A stretch of 64,000 nucleotides of DNA from Poa pratensis (taxonomy: Eukaryota > Streptophyta > Magnoliopsida > Poales > Poaceae). Within the stretch, counting starts at the first letter, position 1, and each line of letters starts with the position of its first letter. The notes under the pieces are model-generated. The model was given only the letters and a program-made list of their open reading frames with translations. It ran no database searches and was not told the origin of the DNA. The position numbers and the translations under genes were made by a program. This document shows positions 1 through 10,336 of this stretch, one piece after another. The stretch covers positions 42,788,982 through 42,852,981 of the forward strand of contig CAMZMU010000059.1 in NCBI GenBank assembly GCA_947311845.1, in the 5' to 3' direction.

Positions 1-377
1 CGGAAGGAGGGCGAGCGCCAGATCTGGACGAGCCGGCCGACGGCGACGGCGATGAGGGCGCCGTCGGGGGAGAAGCGGACGGCGGAGGGGGGCTCCTTGA
101 AGGAGATGCGGTGGAGCACGGCGCGGCGGCGCAGGTTGGCGTAGAGCGCGCGGCCCTTGGAGTCGGAGGCGAGGAGGAAGTCGCCCGAGGGGGAGGTGGC
201 GAGGCGGGTGAGGTCGGAGGAGGACTCGAAGGGGAGCGTGAGCGAGGAGGAGGCGGCCAGGTCGGTGGTGGCGACGCGGTTGCCGACCGCCGAGAGGAGC
301 ACCGAGGAGTCCCCGGCGAAGACGGCGTCGCCGCCGCGGTAGGGCGCCCCCAGGAGGTTGTGGAAGCGGTAGTTCAT
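1..377 (-). CDS. PWP2: Periodic tryptophan protein 2 (PWP2/UTP1)-like, first exon, partial
   Basis: Read on the minus strand from the ATG at 377-375, an uninterrupted frame of 125 codons runs off the window's left edge. It begins MNYRFHNLLGAPYRGGDAVF and continues with SPSGDFLLASDSKGRALYAN and VRFSPDGALIAVAVGRLVQIW, which are successive WD40-type blades. This matches the N-terminus of PWP2, a WD-repeat subunit of the U3 snoRNP/UTP-B complex that acts in the nucleolus on early 18S rRNA processing. The family is roughly 850-900 residues long, so only about one seventh is visible. Codon use is strongly GC-ending, as is normal for grass genes, and no lesion is visible. The identification comes from recognising the protein; other WD40 proteins are less likely because of the MNYRF-NLLGAPYRGG start. 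Confidence 0.82.
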   Translation of the reverse strand, partial: MNYRFHNLLGAPYRGGDAVFAGDSSVLLSAVGNRVATTDLAASSSLTLPFESSSDLTRLATSPSGDFLLASDSKGRALYANLRRRAVLHRISFKEPPSAVRFSPDGALIAVAVGRLVQIWRSPSF

Positions 378-560
378 GGCGGGAGGCGGGAGGCGGGGCT
401 AGGGTTTTGGGGGCGGAGGATGTTTGTGTAGTAGACAGACGACGACGACAGGGTTTAGCTCTGCTCTGCTCGGGGTCTGGGCACGCCTATGTCGCGCGTT
501 ACGCGCACGGAAGCACGCTCCGCGTACCCCCTGACGATATTGGGCCGGCCCACCTACGAA
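378..560 (-). promoter_or_regulatory. PWP2 promoter/5'UTR with telo-box and paired site II motifs
   Basis: Just upstream of the PWP2 ATG the minus strand carries AAACCCTA (complement of 400-407), a telo-box. Further upstream is the palindrome TGGGCCGGCCCA (541-552), two site II (TGGGCC) elements in opposite orientation. Telo-boxes combined with TCP-binding site II elements are an established signature of plant ribosomal-protein and ribosome-biogenesis promoters, which fits PWP2. I see no convincing TATA box. Confidence 0.6.
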
Positions 561-790
561 AGCATGTTCTATTTCGCGGGAGAATGACTTTTTGGATTGT
601 TTCCTGATTCTATGAGGACGTTTTCCTTGACTAATTCCTGTTTCATTTCTTCGTGCTCAACTTCATCTTATTAACACGTTAAAAAAACGCATTCGGCTTT
701 TGAATCTTGCATACTGCTTCGCCCAGCGGTATATGTGTTGTGCATACTGCTTCGCATTCAACAAAAAAAGTTTTTTTCCTGTTTCTTTCT

Positions 791-2202
791 TGGAACATTT
801 TTTAAATTGAAACCATTTTCAAATTGGAACAATTTTCAAAATGGAACCGTTTTTATTTTGGAATCATTTTAAAAAATGGAACCATTTTTTAATTTCGGAA
901 CCATTTTCAAAATGGAACCGTTTTTATTTTGGAACCATTTTCAAAATGGTTCCAAAATGGAACCATTTTCAAAATGGAACCGTTTTTATTTTGGAACCAT
1001 TTTCAAAATGGAACCGTTTTTATTTTGGAACCATTTTCAAAATTGAACCATTTTCAGAATGGAACCATTTTTAATTTCGGAACAATTTTCAAAATGGAAC
1101 CATTTTCAAAATGGAACCGTTTTTAATTTCGGAACCATTTTCAAAATTTCGGAACAATTTTTAATTTCGGAACCATTTTCAAAATGGAACCATTTTTATT
1201 TTCGAACCATTTTCAAAATGGAACCGTTTTTATTTTGGAACCATTTTCAAAAATCGAACCATTTTTAATTTCGGATCCATTTTCAAAAATTGGAACCATT
1301 TTCAAAATTTCGGAACAATTTTCAAAATGGAACCATTTTTATTTTGGAACCATTTTTAATTTCGGAACCATTTTCAAAATTTCGGAACAATTTTTAATTT
1401 CAGAACCATTTTCAAAATGGAACCGTTTTTATTTTGGAATCATTTTAAAAAATGGAACCATTTTTTAATTTCGGAACCATTTTCAAAATGGAACCGTTTT
1501 TATTTTGGAACCATTTTCAAAATTGGAACCATTTTCAAATTTGGAACCATTTTAAATTCTGAACATTTTTTAAAATGGAACCATTTTAAAATTTGGAACC
1601 ATTTCAAAAATGTAGGCATTTTCAAAATTGGAACCATTTTAAATTCGGAACCATTTTTTAAATTGAAACCATTTTCAAAATGGAACCATTTTCGAATTTG
1701 GAACCATTTTTAAATTTGGAACCATTTTCGAATTTGGAACCATTTTCAAAATGGACCCGTTTTCAAAATGGAACCATTTTAAAATTTGGAACCATTTTTA
1801 TATTGGAACCATTTTCAAAATGGAACCATTTTAAAATTTGGAACCATTTTTTATTTGGAACCATTTTAAATTCGGAACCATTTTTAAAATTGGAACCATT
1901 TTCAAAATGGAACCATTTTTATATTTGGAACCATATTCAAAATGGAACCATTTTTGAATTTGGAACCATTTTCAAAATGGACCCGTTTTCAAAATGGAAC
2001 CATTTTAAAATTCGGAACCATTTTTATATTGGAACCATTTTCAACATGGAACCATTTTCAAATTTGGAACCATTTTTAATTTCGAACCATTTTTAGATTT
2101 GGAACCATTTTCAAAATGGAACCATTTTTATATTTGGAACCATATTCAAAATGGAACCATTTTCGAATTTGGAACCATTTTCGAATTTTGAACACTTTGA
2201 GC
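791..2202. repeat. Minisatellite, about 17-bp unit (GGAACCATTTTCAAAAT)
   Basis: About 1.4 kb of degenerate tandem units of 17 (sometimes 16-20) bases. The core is GGAACCATTTT, followed by a variable AT-rich spacer such as CAAAAT, TAATTTC, TTATTTT or AAAATTT. Adjacent units create AAAATGGAACCATTTT, in which AAAATGG pairs with CCATTTT around two bases, so each junction is a small hairpin. Long frames such as repeated MEPFSKWNHF are by-products of the array and not genes. It lies between the PWP2 promoter and the CCMH fragment, and no flanking target duplication was recognised. Confidence 0.9.
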
Positions 2203-2670
2203 TAACAACTTTAATTTTTATGCTTACTGGAAACATTATCCTACTGATCATAGTCTTCATAAAAATGATACAGATTTCAGTTTTGCGTCCCATTTTGGGA
2301 AAAAAGTATGTAGGGAAGGATCACGTGTTTGTAACAGTGCTCAGTATTGCATCTTCTATTCATTAGACTGTGTTTGACTAGGTACTTAACGAGGAAGAAC
2401 AAAAATAATCAAGGTGCACTGAACCAAGAGACGACAAATGGACAACATATTAGCCAAAATATGAAAACCATTTTCCAAGACAAAAATGCCATGTATTTTC
2501 ATCTCGAACACATTGCCAAAGATTATTCTCATTCTGGTTACAATGAAAATGCCTGAGTTCATCAAAATGTTTCCAAAGGACTTGCAGATGGATAGTTAAA
2601 CTACAATTAAGGGAGAATGATAACATTGTTTGCACCAATTGCATGATGGCAGCTACACTAGCCATAAGGA
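2203..2670. other. No gene recognised
   Basis: AT-rich sequence between the minisatellite and the CCMH exon. On the minus strand it would be the second CCMH intron if the gene were complete. No exon encoding the rest of CcmH and no TIR or LTR ends were recognised. Confidence 0.5.
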
Positions 2671-4130
2671 CTGGTTGCCACATTCAGTGCACCGGACATT
2701 GTGGCTAATATTTCTTGCACGGTCTTCAACTATCTGCCGCTGCTTCACATCCTCTTCACTGGCCATGATACAGGAGAATGTGCTCTGTTTAAATGTAACA
2801 ATAATCTGAACGTTAGAACCTGAAGAAATAAAAATGTATAGTTATAGCTTATGTCCTTAGTCTACAAAAAATACCAACCCAGGTTCTAAAAATAAAACAG
2901 ACCACAAACCATTAAGATTAAGGTAGTACGACAAGTGACTATCAAGCAAGAACCGTGGCATTCTAATTGGATGAACAAATCTGGCATCCCAGACTAAGGC
3001 AGTAAAAGTTAAAAGGCTTAAAGCAGTTGAAGCTCAAATAGTTCTACTCTGCTCTCTTGCTGATTTAAGCTCAATATATTCTTGAACCAATTCGTGCAGG
3101 ATGCATATAAAAACCAAATCGGCAAGTTTATAGATAGATTCAACACAGTTATACAACATGAATCAGAAAGTACGTGACTCGTGGCAACCTTAAGCTGAAT
3201 CAAATAAGTTTAGAAACAGGGAACATGCAACTATCGAGTCACTAACAAACAGAGATCAAACAGTGCAGATAGAGTATATGCACTGCTACCAGCATGATCT
3301 GATGGTAAACAACATGTATTTCGATGCTTTTCTCAAGAACTGAACTTTTGCTCCAGCCAAAATATACTGAATGCTTTTGTCAACGAAGAGAGTCGTAATT
3401 TAATAAACAATAAAAATAGCAGGATGCTCAGGCACTTCAGAAGCAAATTAGGCATCAAAAGTAACATATTATTGTAGGGGTGAAGCACCTCGGAAATTGC
3501 TGTCAATACAGTACAATATGAAACAGTTCCATGGTTGCCCAAGCAGCGTAGAATGTACCGATGTGCATCACTAAGAAGACGTGATGTAATTACTACAATC
3601 TTCCTTGCTGGATGAGCAAAACTTCAGCATGGGCTAAATGATTGGCTTTTTAACAGGCAACACAGTCGATAGATCATATTTCCGCACAGCGCGAACTGAG
3701 GGTAAGGCTTAACGTTTACACGAGGGTCGATGGGGAAAATATGAACATACGATGAAGAATACGGAAGCAGCAAAGGGGAATTCGCGAAGAGATCGAACCT
3801 GACGGAGGGATTCGAGGCAGGACGCGATCAGATCCACCGCCCCAATGGCGTTTCACTCCCAGGACCCCAGAAGATTCCGGGACCTTCGCCTCAAAGCCAC
3901 CCGGTGATGGGTCGGATCGTGGGGGAAGAGGGGAGAAGCCGGAAGGGAGCTGTCGAAGGAGACCGCAGCTAGAGAAGCCGGCGACCTTCCCGGCTCCCTC
4001 GGCAGGAGGAAGAGGAGGGGGAGGAGATGGCCGAAATCGGCTGGCGACGGAGGAGGCGGAAAGGGGATCGGGGAAGAGGACGGCGAGACGCGCGGTCTGC
4101 CGAACTGGGCCAGGCCGAAGTGGAGTCGGG
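2671..4130 (-). pseudogene. CCMH-like cytochrome c maturation gene, 5' portion only
   Basis: The minus-strand ATG at 2766-2764 opens a 32-codon exon, MASEEDVKQRQIVEDRARNI then SHNVRCTECGNQ, ending at a possible donor near 2671 (GTCCTTATGG). RCTEC is the RCxxC motif of CcmH, the mitochondrial thiol-disulfide component of the cytochrome c haem-lyase pathway. Upstream, TTTAAACAG ending at 2785 is a good acceptor, and a GC-rich 5'UTR exon ends with a donor at 3799/3798, giving a 1,014-bp intron with AT-rich content. The family is about 150 residues, but I find none of the expected following exons between 2670 and 378, where the next gene (PWP2, same strand) begins. I infer a truncated gene copy. 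An unusually distant remainder is excluded by the neighbouring gene unless the locus was rearranged. Confidence 0.68.
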
Positions 4131-4240
4131 GGTACGCGTACGTTAGTAACGTACGCGGTACGCGTATTATAGGTTTTGCCGCTCTGCTCTGGGTTCCAAC
4201 TGCTGATGGGCCGAATAGTGAGTCTAGCCCAAGTGAGCAA
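4131..4240 (-). promoter_or_regulatory. Promoter region of the CCMH fragment with site II motifs and palindrome
   Basis: The stretch 4134-4168 holds a long inverted repeat: TACGCGTACGTTA is followed after one base by TAACGTACGCG and then a GTACGCG duplication. A TATA-like TATAATA lies beside it on the minus strand. TGGGCC occurs at 4106-4111 and 4207-4212, with GCCCA at 4227-4231. Site II elements are known from nuclear genes for plant cytochrome c and other mitochondrial proteins, consistent with CCMH. Confidence 0.45.
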
Positions 4241-4644
4241 CGGGCTCGGCTAAGCTTTTGGAATTACTGAAACACGCGACCAGACGGCCTTTTGTTCAAA
4301 AAACAACGGATTAAGTATATTTCACCCTAAACTTTCGCACATTGGAGACATTTCACCCCAAACTTTAAAACCGGCGGGATGGCATCTAACTGGCTTGTAC
4401 GGCGAACCAAGCGGGGAGAGAAAACATCTGACATGGGATTACATAAGAGGTATGCATGCGGCGATTGATCTTCCCTGGATCTTGGCCGGTGATTTTAATG
4501 AGATTTTGTATTCGAATGAGAAGGAAGGGGGTGCTATTAGATCGCAAAGGTCTATTAGATCGCAAAGGTGTATGAAAGCTTTTCGGGATACTCTAAACAA
4601 GTGTAATTTAGAAGATATGGGGTACATCGGAGATATTTACACTT

Positions 4645-4690
4645 GGACTACACCGTAGGGATTTTTTCCTACGGTATCTCTGTCAAAAAA
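4645..4690 (+). mobile_element. Ultra-short LINE/SINE-tail insertion with 14-bp TSD
   Basis: 46 bp flanked by AGATATTTACACTT (4631-4644 and 4691-4704), inserted in the endonuclease region of the LINE. The insert is essentially a hairpin (ACCGTAGG, T-rich loop, CCTACGGT), a short spacer (ATCTCTGTC) and an A-run. The same 3' terminus ends the LINE fragment at 7549-7931, so this looks like an extremely 5'-truncated copy of that family. Confidence 0.75.
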
Positions 4691-7324
4691 AGATATTTAC
4701 ACTTCGAGAAGAGGCAGAATTCGCGAAAGGCTTGACCGTTCAGTTTGCGATCCAAGATGGACAGCTTTGTTCCCTTTAGCTGCGGTGATACATGATGATT
4801 TTGGTAAATCTGATCATAGACCGATAGTGATTAACACAGAGTATAATTCGGGGTTACATGAGGATCGGTCACGAGGCCCTATGAAATTTGAGGCAAGATG
4901 GTTATGTGAAAGTTCGGTTGAACACATTATCCAAACTGCTTGGGATAAAGCAAAACAGCTGCATGCACATGCAACGTTGAGTGAGCATACAAAAGAGGTG
5001 CATGTGGCTTTGCATGCGTGGGACAAGGAGGTGCTTAAAGGACCGAGAAAAAGACTGAGAGAGCTTCAGAAGGAATTGAATGATATTATGGCCGGCCCAC
5101 TCTCTGAGGATGCGACGGCTATGCAGACTGAAGTTCAGCTGAAAATTGAGGAGTTACTTGAACAGGAAGAACTGTATTGGTTTCAGCGTGGAAGGGTTAA
5201 TTGGCTCCAACATGGTGATCAAAATACGGCGTTTTTTCATCGATCCGCTACTGCTAGGCGGAAGAAAAAATTTATAAAATCACTGAAAGATGACAATGGG
5301 GAGGTTATTGAGGAAACGGACCAGCTTAGGCGTTGGCATCGACGTACTTCGATCAACTGTTTTGTTCAGAGGTACAATTTCCGAATCAGGAGGTTTTAGA
5401 CAAGGTGGTTCCGTGTGTGACTGGTGACATGAACGTGACTTTGATGGCGGCATATACGCGTGAAGAGGTTAAGAAGGCCATGTTCAATATCGGCGACCTG
5501 AAGGCTCCAGACCCGGACGGTCTCCATGTTGTTTTCTACAAAAGGTTTTGGCATATAATTGGCGAAGACCTTACGGACGAGGTTTTACAAGCAGTAAATT
5601 CAAGAGTAATTCCTGAAGGCTGGAATAACACTACTATTGTGCTAATTCCAAAGGTGGAGAACCCTGAATCCATCACCCAATTCCGACCCATAAGTTTGTG
5701 CAATGTGGTCTACAAGGTTATTTCGAAATTGATTGCAAATAGACTCAAACATCTTCTCCCATAAATTATATCTCCAACGCAGAGTGCTTTTATTCCGGGG
5801 CAGCTTATCACAGATAATGTACTTGTAGCGTATGAGTCTTATCATTCCATCAAGAACAAGAAGGTGGGGAAATATGGAACATGTGCAGTTAAATTGGATA
5901 TGCATAAGGCGTATGATAGGGTGGAGTGGAGCTTTCTGGAAAAAAAATCTTACACGATTGGGCTTCGATCCTGGATGGGTGGAGTTGCTTGTGTTTCTTC
6001 GGTGAGGTATCAGGTTTGGGTTATTAATGATCTTTCTGATTACATATATCCATCTCGGGGACTTTGTCAAGGGGATCCCCTCTCACCATATTTGTTTCTT
6101 TTATGTGCGGAGGGATTAACAAGTTTGCTGAAGTTTGAGGAGAGGGTTGGCAATCTATTGGGAGTCAAAGTGTGCAGAGGTGCTCCTGCTGTTTCGCACC
6201 TCCTGTTTGCGGATGATTCACTTATTCTCATGCGAGCGGATGTGTCTAATGCTACCACCTTGCGGCGTGCGTTGGACGACTATTGTGCAGCTTCGGGACA
6301 GCTAGTCAGCGAAGCTAAATCAAGTATTTTTTTCAGTCCAAGCACAAATGTTGATGTACGGGTGGAGGTTTGTTCGATTCTAAATATTATGACTGAAGCT
6401 ATTACGGATAAGTACCTCGAATTACCTCCACTGGTGGGGGTTGACAGATCGGATTGTTTTCAACACCTAGTTGAGAGAGTTTGTAAGCTGCTGAGTGGAT
6501 GGAAGGAGAAGAATTTGTCTTTCGGTGGGAAGGAAGTGTTGTTAAAGGCCGTCATTCAAGCTATTGCTGCTTATGCAATGTCAGTCTTCAAGCAACCCAA
6601 ACAGATTATAAACGGGATAATATCTGCAATGTCCCAATTCTAGTGGGGAGATGATGATCAACAGAAGCATATGCATTGGTTTGCATGGTGGAAGATGTGT
6701 ATACCGAAGTGACAGGGACTATGGGTTTTCGTGATCTTCAAAGTTTCAATCTTGCAATGTTAGCAAAGCAATGTTGGAGACTAATTGCTGAACCAAATTC
6801 TTTATGTGCGTCTATTCTTCGAGCTAAATATTTTCCTTCAGGAGATATATTAAACTGCCAGCTTAAGAAAGGGAGTTCGTACACTTGGCAAAGTATTTGG
6901 GTAGGTATTCAGACGTTTAAAGGGGCTACATATGGAGAGTGGGTGATGGCACACAGATTGATATTTGGAATGATCCTTGGTTGGCAAGCAGTCCGGATAG
7001 GAAAGTGATGACTAGGCGAGGTAATATTTTGCTTACAAAGGTGTCTGAGTTGATTGATGCTGAGACTAGTACGTGGGATGAAGAACTAATTAGAGAGAAT
7101 TTCTGGTCGATTGATGCCCAGAGAATACTTAATATTCCTTTGGCGCGAAATTTAATGGAGGATTTTGTGGGATGGCATTTCACCAAGACTGGTATTTTTT
7201 TTCCGTACGATCTTGCTATCACATGGAGTGGGAGCACCAACATGGACAGAAGTTAAGAAGAACGAGTGGGTTCGGTTCCTCATCTACACTTCCGATTTGG
7301 AAGACACTTTGGTCACTTAATGTC

Positions 7325-9298
7325 TGATGACGTGAAAGCACACGTTCGTTGGGAGACCTCAAGAGGAAGGTATGAAGCAGTGCAGCAGCAAGTTTTCCCT
7401 CAGTAAGATACCAAGGTTGTTAGATCCAGTAGGAGTAAAAGGCACCTCTGAAGGTTGTTGGTGGCGCCGTTTACTCGATCACCAACGTGGAACCTGCACA
7501 CAACACAATCAAACTAATTTGCCCCAACGAAACAGTGAGGTTGTCAATCTTTTTTTTTTTGAACAGAGTACCGTAGGGTAAAGCCCTACGGTGTGGATTT
7601 TAAATAATAAAAGAAAAACCAGAGGTTTTCCTTACAAGTGGCGTACAACTCTGCTAAAAAACCCTCTTATGGAGGAAAGTAGTGAAACAAAAAGGAGTAA
7701 CCACGAGCCATCTAATTAAATGTAGCTACAGTCCAATTAAGAAGCGGCTGAACTAAGCAAGATCTATCCCTATACTGGTGAAGCAAGATGTCAGCCTGCA
7801 CCAAAACTTTCCATCTCTCTACCGAAGGCTGGAGATTTTTAAATATCAGATCATTGCGGCTCTTCCAAATATTCCACATGGCACACACTGCAATCTCCAT
7901 GAAACAAGGCCCAGTAAAAAGATTCTTAGCCGAGGTTGTCAATATCACCGGCTTGCTGTAAATAAAGGATTAAACGTATGGTGTGGAAAATAGTGTTTAA
8001 TTGCAGAGAATGAAAAGGAACAATGATTGCAGTTGGTTGTATTATTAGTGTAAAGGAATGGACCGGGATCCACAGTTCACTAGTGGTGTCTCTCCATAAA
8101 AGATAACTAACATGCTGGGTAAACAAATTACAGCTGGGCAATTGATGAATAGAGAGCGCATGACAATGCATATATATGACAAGATGACTACTATGATATT
8201 CAATTGGGCATTACAACAAGATACATAGACCGTTATCCAACAGCATCTATGACTAATAATCCACCTTCAGGTTGACATCCGTGTTCCCCGTTGGTATTAA
8301 GTTGCAAGCAACAGATTATTGCATTAAGTAAAGTGCATAATGTAAACAATACATTTATCCTTAGACAAAACATTGTTGTTTTACCCCTAGTGGCAACAAC
8401 ACATCCACAACCTTGGACGTTGTTGTCACTCGCCCAGATTACCGGAGGCATGAACCCACTATCTAGCATAAATACTCCCTCTTGGAGTTACAAGCATCTA
8501 CTTGGTCAAAGCATCTATTAGTAACGGAAAGCATGCAAGATCATAAATAACATATAAGATTGATTGATAATCAACTTGATCATAGTATCAATATTCATCG
8601 GATCCCAGTAAACACAACATGTAGCATTACAATAAGATGATCTTGATCATGATAGGAAGCTCACAAGATCTAAACATGATAGCACAAGGAGGAGAGACAA
8701 CCATCTAGTTACTGCTATGGACCCGTAGTCCAAGGATGAACTACTCACGCATCACTCCGGAGGCATGCATGGTGATGTAGAGCCCTCTGGTGATGATTCC
8801 CCTCTCCGACAGGGTGCCGGGAAGAGCTTTAGAACCCTCCCGAACTAGGGTTGACGACGGCGGCGGCCACAAAACTTTTCGTGGATGGAGGCTCCGGTAT
8901 CTAGGGTTTTCTGGATGAAGGCATTATATAGGCGAAAGGGCGGCGTCTGGAGGCACCTGAGGTGGTCACGCCACCCTCCCCGCGGCAGGAGGTGGGGCCG
9001 CGCCGGCCCCTGGCGTGGCTGCCTCCTCGGTCGCCTTCGTCTCTCCTTTGGACTCCGTGTACGTGTCGGGAAAATAGAAGGTTCTGTCCAAGTTTCGTCC
9101 AACTCCGAGAATATTTCCAGAATAGCTTTTCTGGAATACAAAAACAGCAGAAAACAGGAACTGACACTGTGGCATCTTGTTAATAGGTTAGTCCCAGAAA
9201 ATGCATAAAAATGCTATGAAGTGTATATAAAACATGTAACAATTGGTATAATATCAACATGGAACATCAAAAATTATAGATACGTTTGAGACGTATCA
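7325..9298 (-). mobile_element. Solo LTR (gypsy type) with 5-bp TSD ATGTC
   Basis: On the minus strand it starts TGATACGTCTCAAACGTATC and ends CACGTCATCA, flanked by ATGTC at 7320-7324 and 9299-9303. The minus strand has a TATA box (CTATATAA near 8925), followed by a leader with the AAACCCTAG word. Without the nested LINE fragment it is about 1.59 kb. There is no internal domain, so it probably arose by LTR-LTR recombination. Translations of the surrounding LINE join exactly across it. Confidence 0.88.
7549..7931 (-). mobile_element. LINE fragment, 5'-truncated, nested in the solo LTR
   Basis: Flanked by GAGGTTGTCAAT (7537-7548 and 7932-7943), with a T-run at its left side, so it points leftward. 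On the minus strand the segment 7931-7712 encodes a LINE ORF2 C-terminal stretch (AMWNIWKSRNDLIFKNLQPS, then VERWKVLVQADILLHQYRDR). The 3' end is a hairpin ACCGTAGGG...CCCTACGGT followed by ACTCTGTTC and poly(A). Confidence 0.82.
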
Positions 9299-10262
9299 AT
9301 GTCCCAGCAAAAATTAAGATCCATTGTTGGAGATCGCTATTAGGAGCTATACCATGCAATGGAGTTTTGGCTAATAGGCATATGCAGGTCAATGTGCAGT
9401 GTTCTCTGTGTAACGTGGAATGTGAAAGTATCCGCCACACTTTCTTTGCGTGGCCCAGAGTGCGTGAAATTTGGAAACTGTTGGGGATGGAGGAGGTTAT
9501 TTCCCAAGTTCGTACGGTTGAAATGGAGGGCAGATCGGTTTTGGAGGTTCTTCTACGAGACAGAGCTGCAAAAGCACCACTTCTTGTTGATGTTGATCGT
9601 AATGATCTAGTTGCTGTGGCGGTTTGGTACATTTGGTGGGAACGGAGGAAGGTAACTCATGGTGAGACAGTACAATCGACAGCGAGAACTGCACATGCGA
9701 TATCAGTGCTGGTTCTGAACTACTCAAGAGCTAGAAAGAAAAAGATGGCTAGAACGTGCCAGGGGTGGACCAAACCAAAAGAGGATTTTGTGAAGCTGAA
9801 TGTTGACGCTGGTTTCAGCATTGATTCGGGTACTGATACTACATGTGCTATTTTTGCGAGATGATAGGGGTCACTTTCTCTCGGCAAGTTGCAGGGGTAT
9901 ACCTTTCGTTTCTGATCCGGCGACGGCTGAGGCGCATGCACTCCGTGACGGACTGATACTTGCTGGTCATATCGGCTGTAATAGACTGGAGGTGAATTCT
10001 GACTGCATGGAACTAATTGACGTGATGAGAAATGGCGGGAATTCACTAGGTCATGCAGCGGCTATTTTCGAGGAGTGTATGATGCTGTGTCGTAATTTCG
10101 CAGTAGTGGTGTTTGATCATAGCCCTAGGGAAGCCAATATGGCTGCTCATATTTTAGCTAGAAATGCGGAGGGTTCCCTGTCAGTTGTTTGGCACGAGGA
10201 ACCTCATGATTATCTTGTAAGCACCCTAGCGGACGATGTAACTGTGCTTAACGCTTAAAGCA

Positions 10263-10336
10263 GCAAGTTTCAGACGCACTCTTTTCCTTACCAAGGTACC
10301 TAAGGGGACTAGAAGGTTTTTAATGAGGCAGCTTGC
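10263..10336 (+). other. 74-nt conserved module in LINE 3'UTR
   Basis: Begins four bases after the LINE ORF2 stop codon (10256-10258). It matches the reverse complement of 57687-57760, downstream of the Tat gypsy integrase, at 68 of 74 positions without gaps; all six differences are transitions. It contains the near-palindrome CCTTACCAAGGTACCTAAGG and the word GGTTTTTAATGAGGC. Function unknown. Confidence 0.85.

Larger units (their letters stand above)
4396..10258 (+). pseudogene. LINE ORF2 polyprotein (EN-RT-RNase H), broken
   Basis: Recognisable pieces in order: endonuclease (LYGEPSGERKHLTWDYIRGM, AGDFNEIL, then SDHRPI at about 4815); linker with WLQHGDQNTAFFHRSA; reverse transcriptase (LKAPDPDGLH near 5500, FRPISLCNVVYKVISKLIAN, KLDMHKAYDRVEW, QGDPLSPYLFLLCAEGL near 6070, FADDSLILMRA near 6210); LQSFNLAMLAKQCWR; zinc-binding module (AKIKIHCWRSLLGAIPCNGV near 9310, CSLCNVECESIRHTF); and a plant-type RNase H ending at 10258. 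There is an 18-bp tandem duplication at about 4538-4573, a stop at 5762-5764 and single-base frame changes near 5335, 5950, 6660 and 9855. The reading frame is continuous across the solo LTR once one ATGTC copy is dropped. The enzyme would nick DNA and copy its own RNA at the target; this copy cannot encode it. Confidence 0.88.

Noticed and set aside
841..2096. Overlapping long frames with MEPFSKWNHF-type repeats
   Set aside because: They are generated by the 17-bp minisatellite in several frames at once; no start context, domain or homology.
791..2202. CRISPR-like array
   Set aside because: Units are short, directly contiguous and degenerate, spacers are not unique, and the genome is a plant.
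3716..4240. 174-codon minus frame in the CCMH leader
   Set aside because: It overlaps the 5'UTR, donor site and promoter; low-complexity Pro/Ser/Arg composition and no domain.
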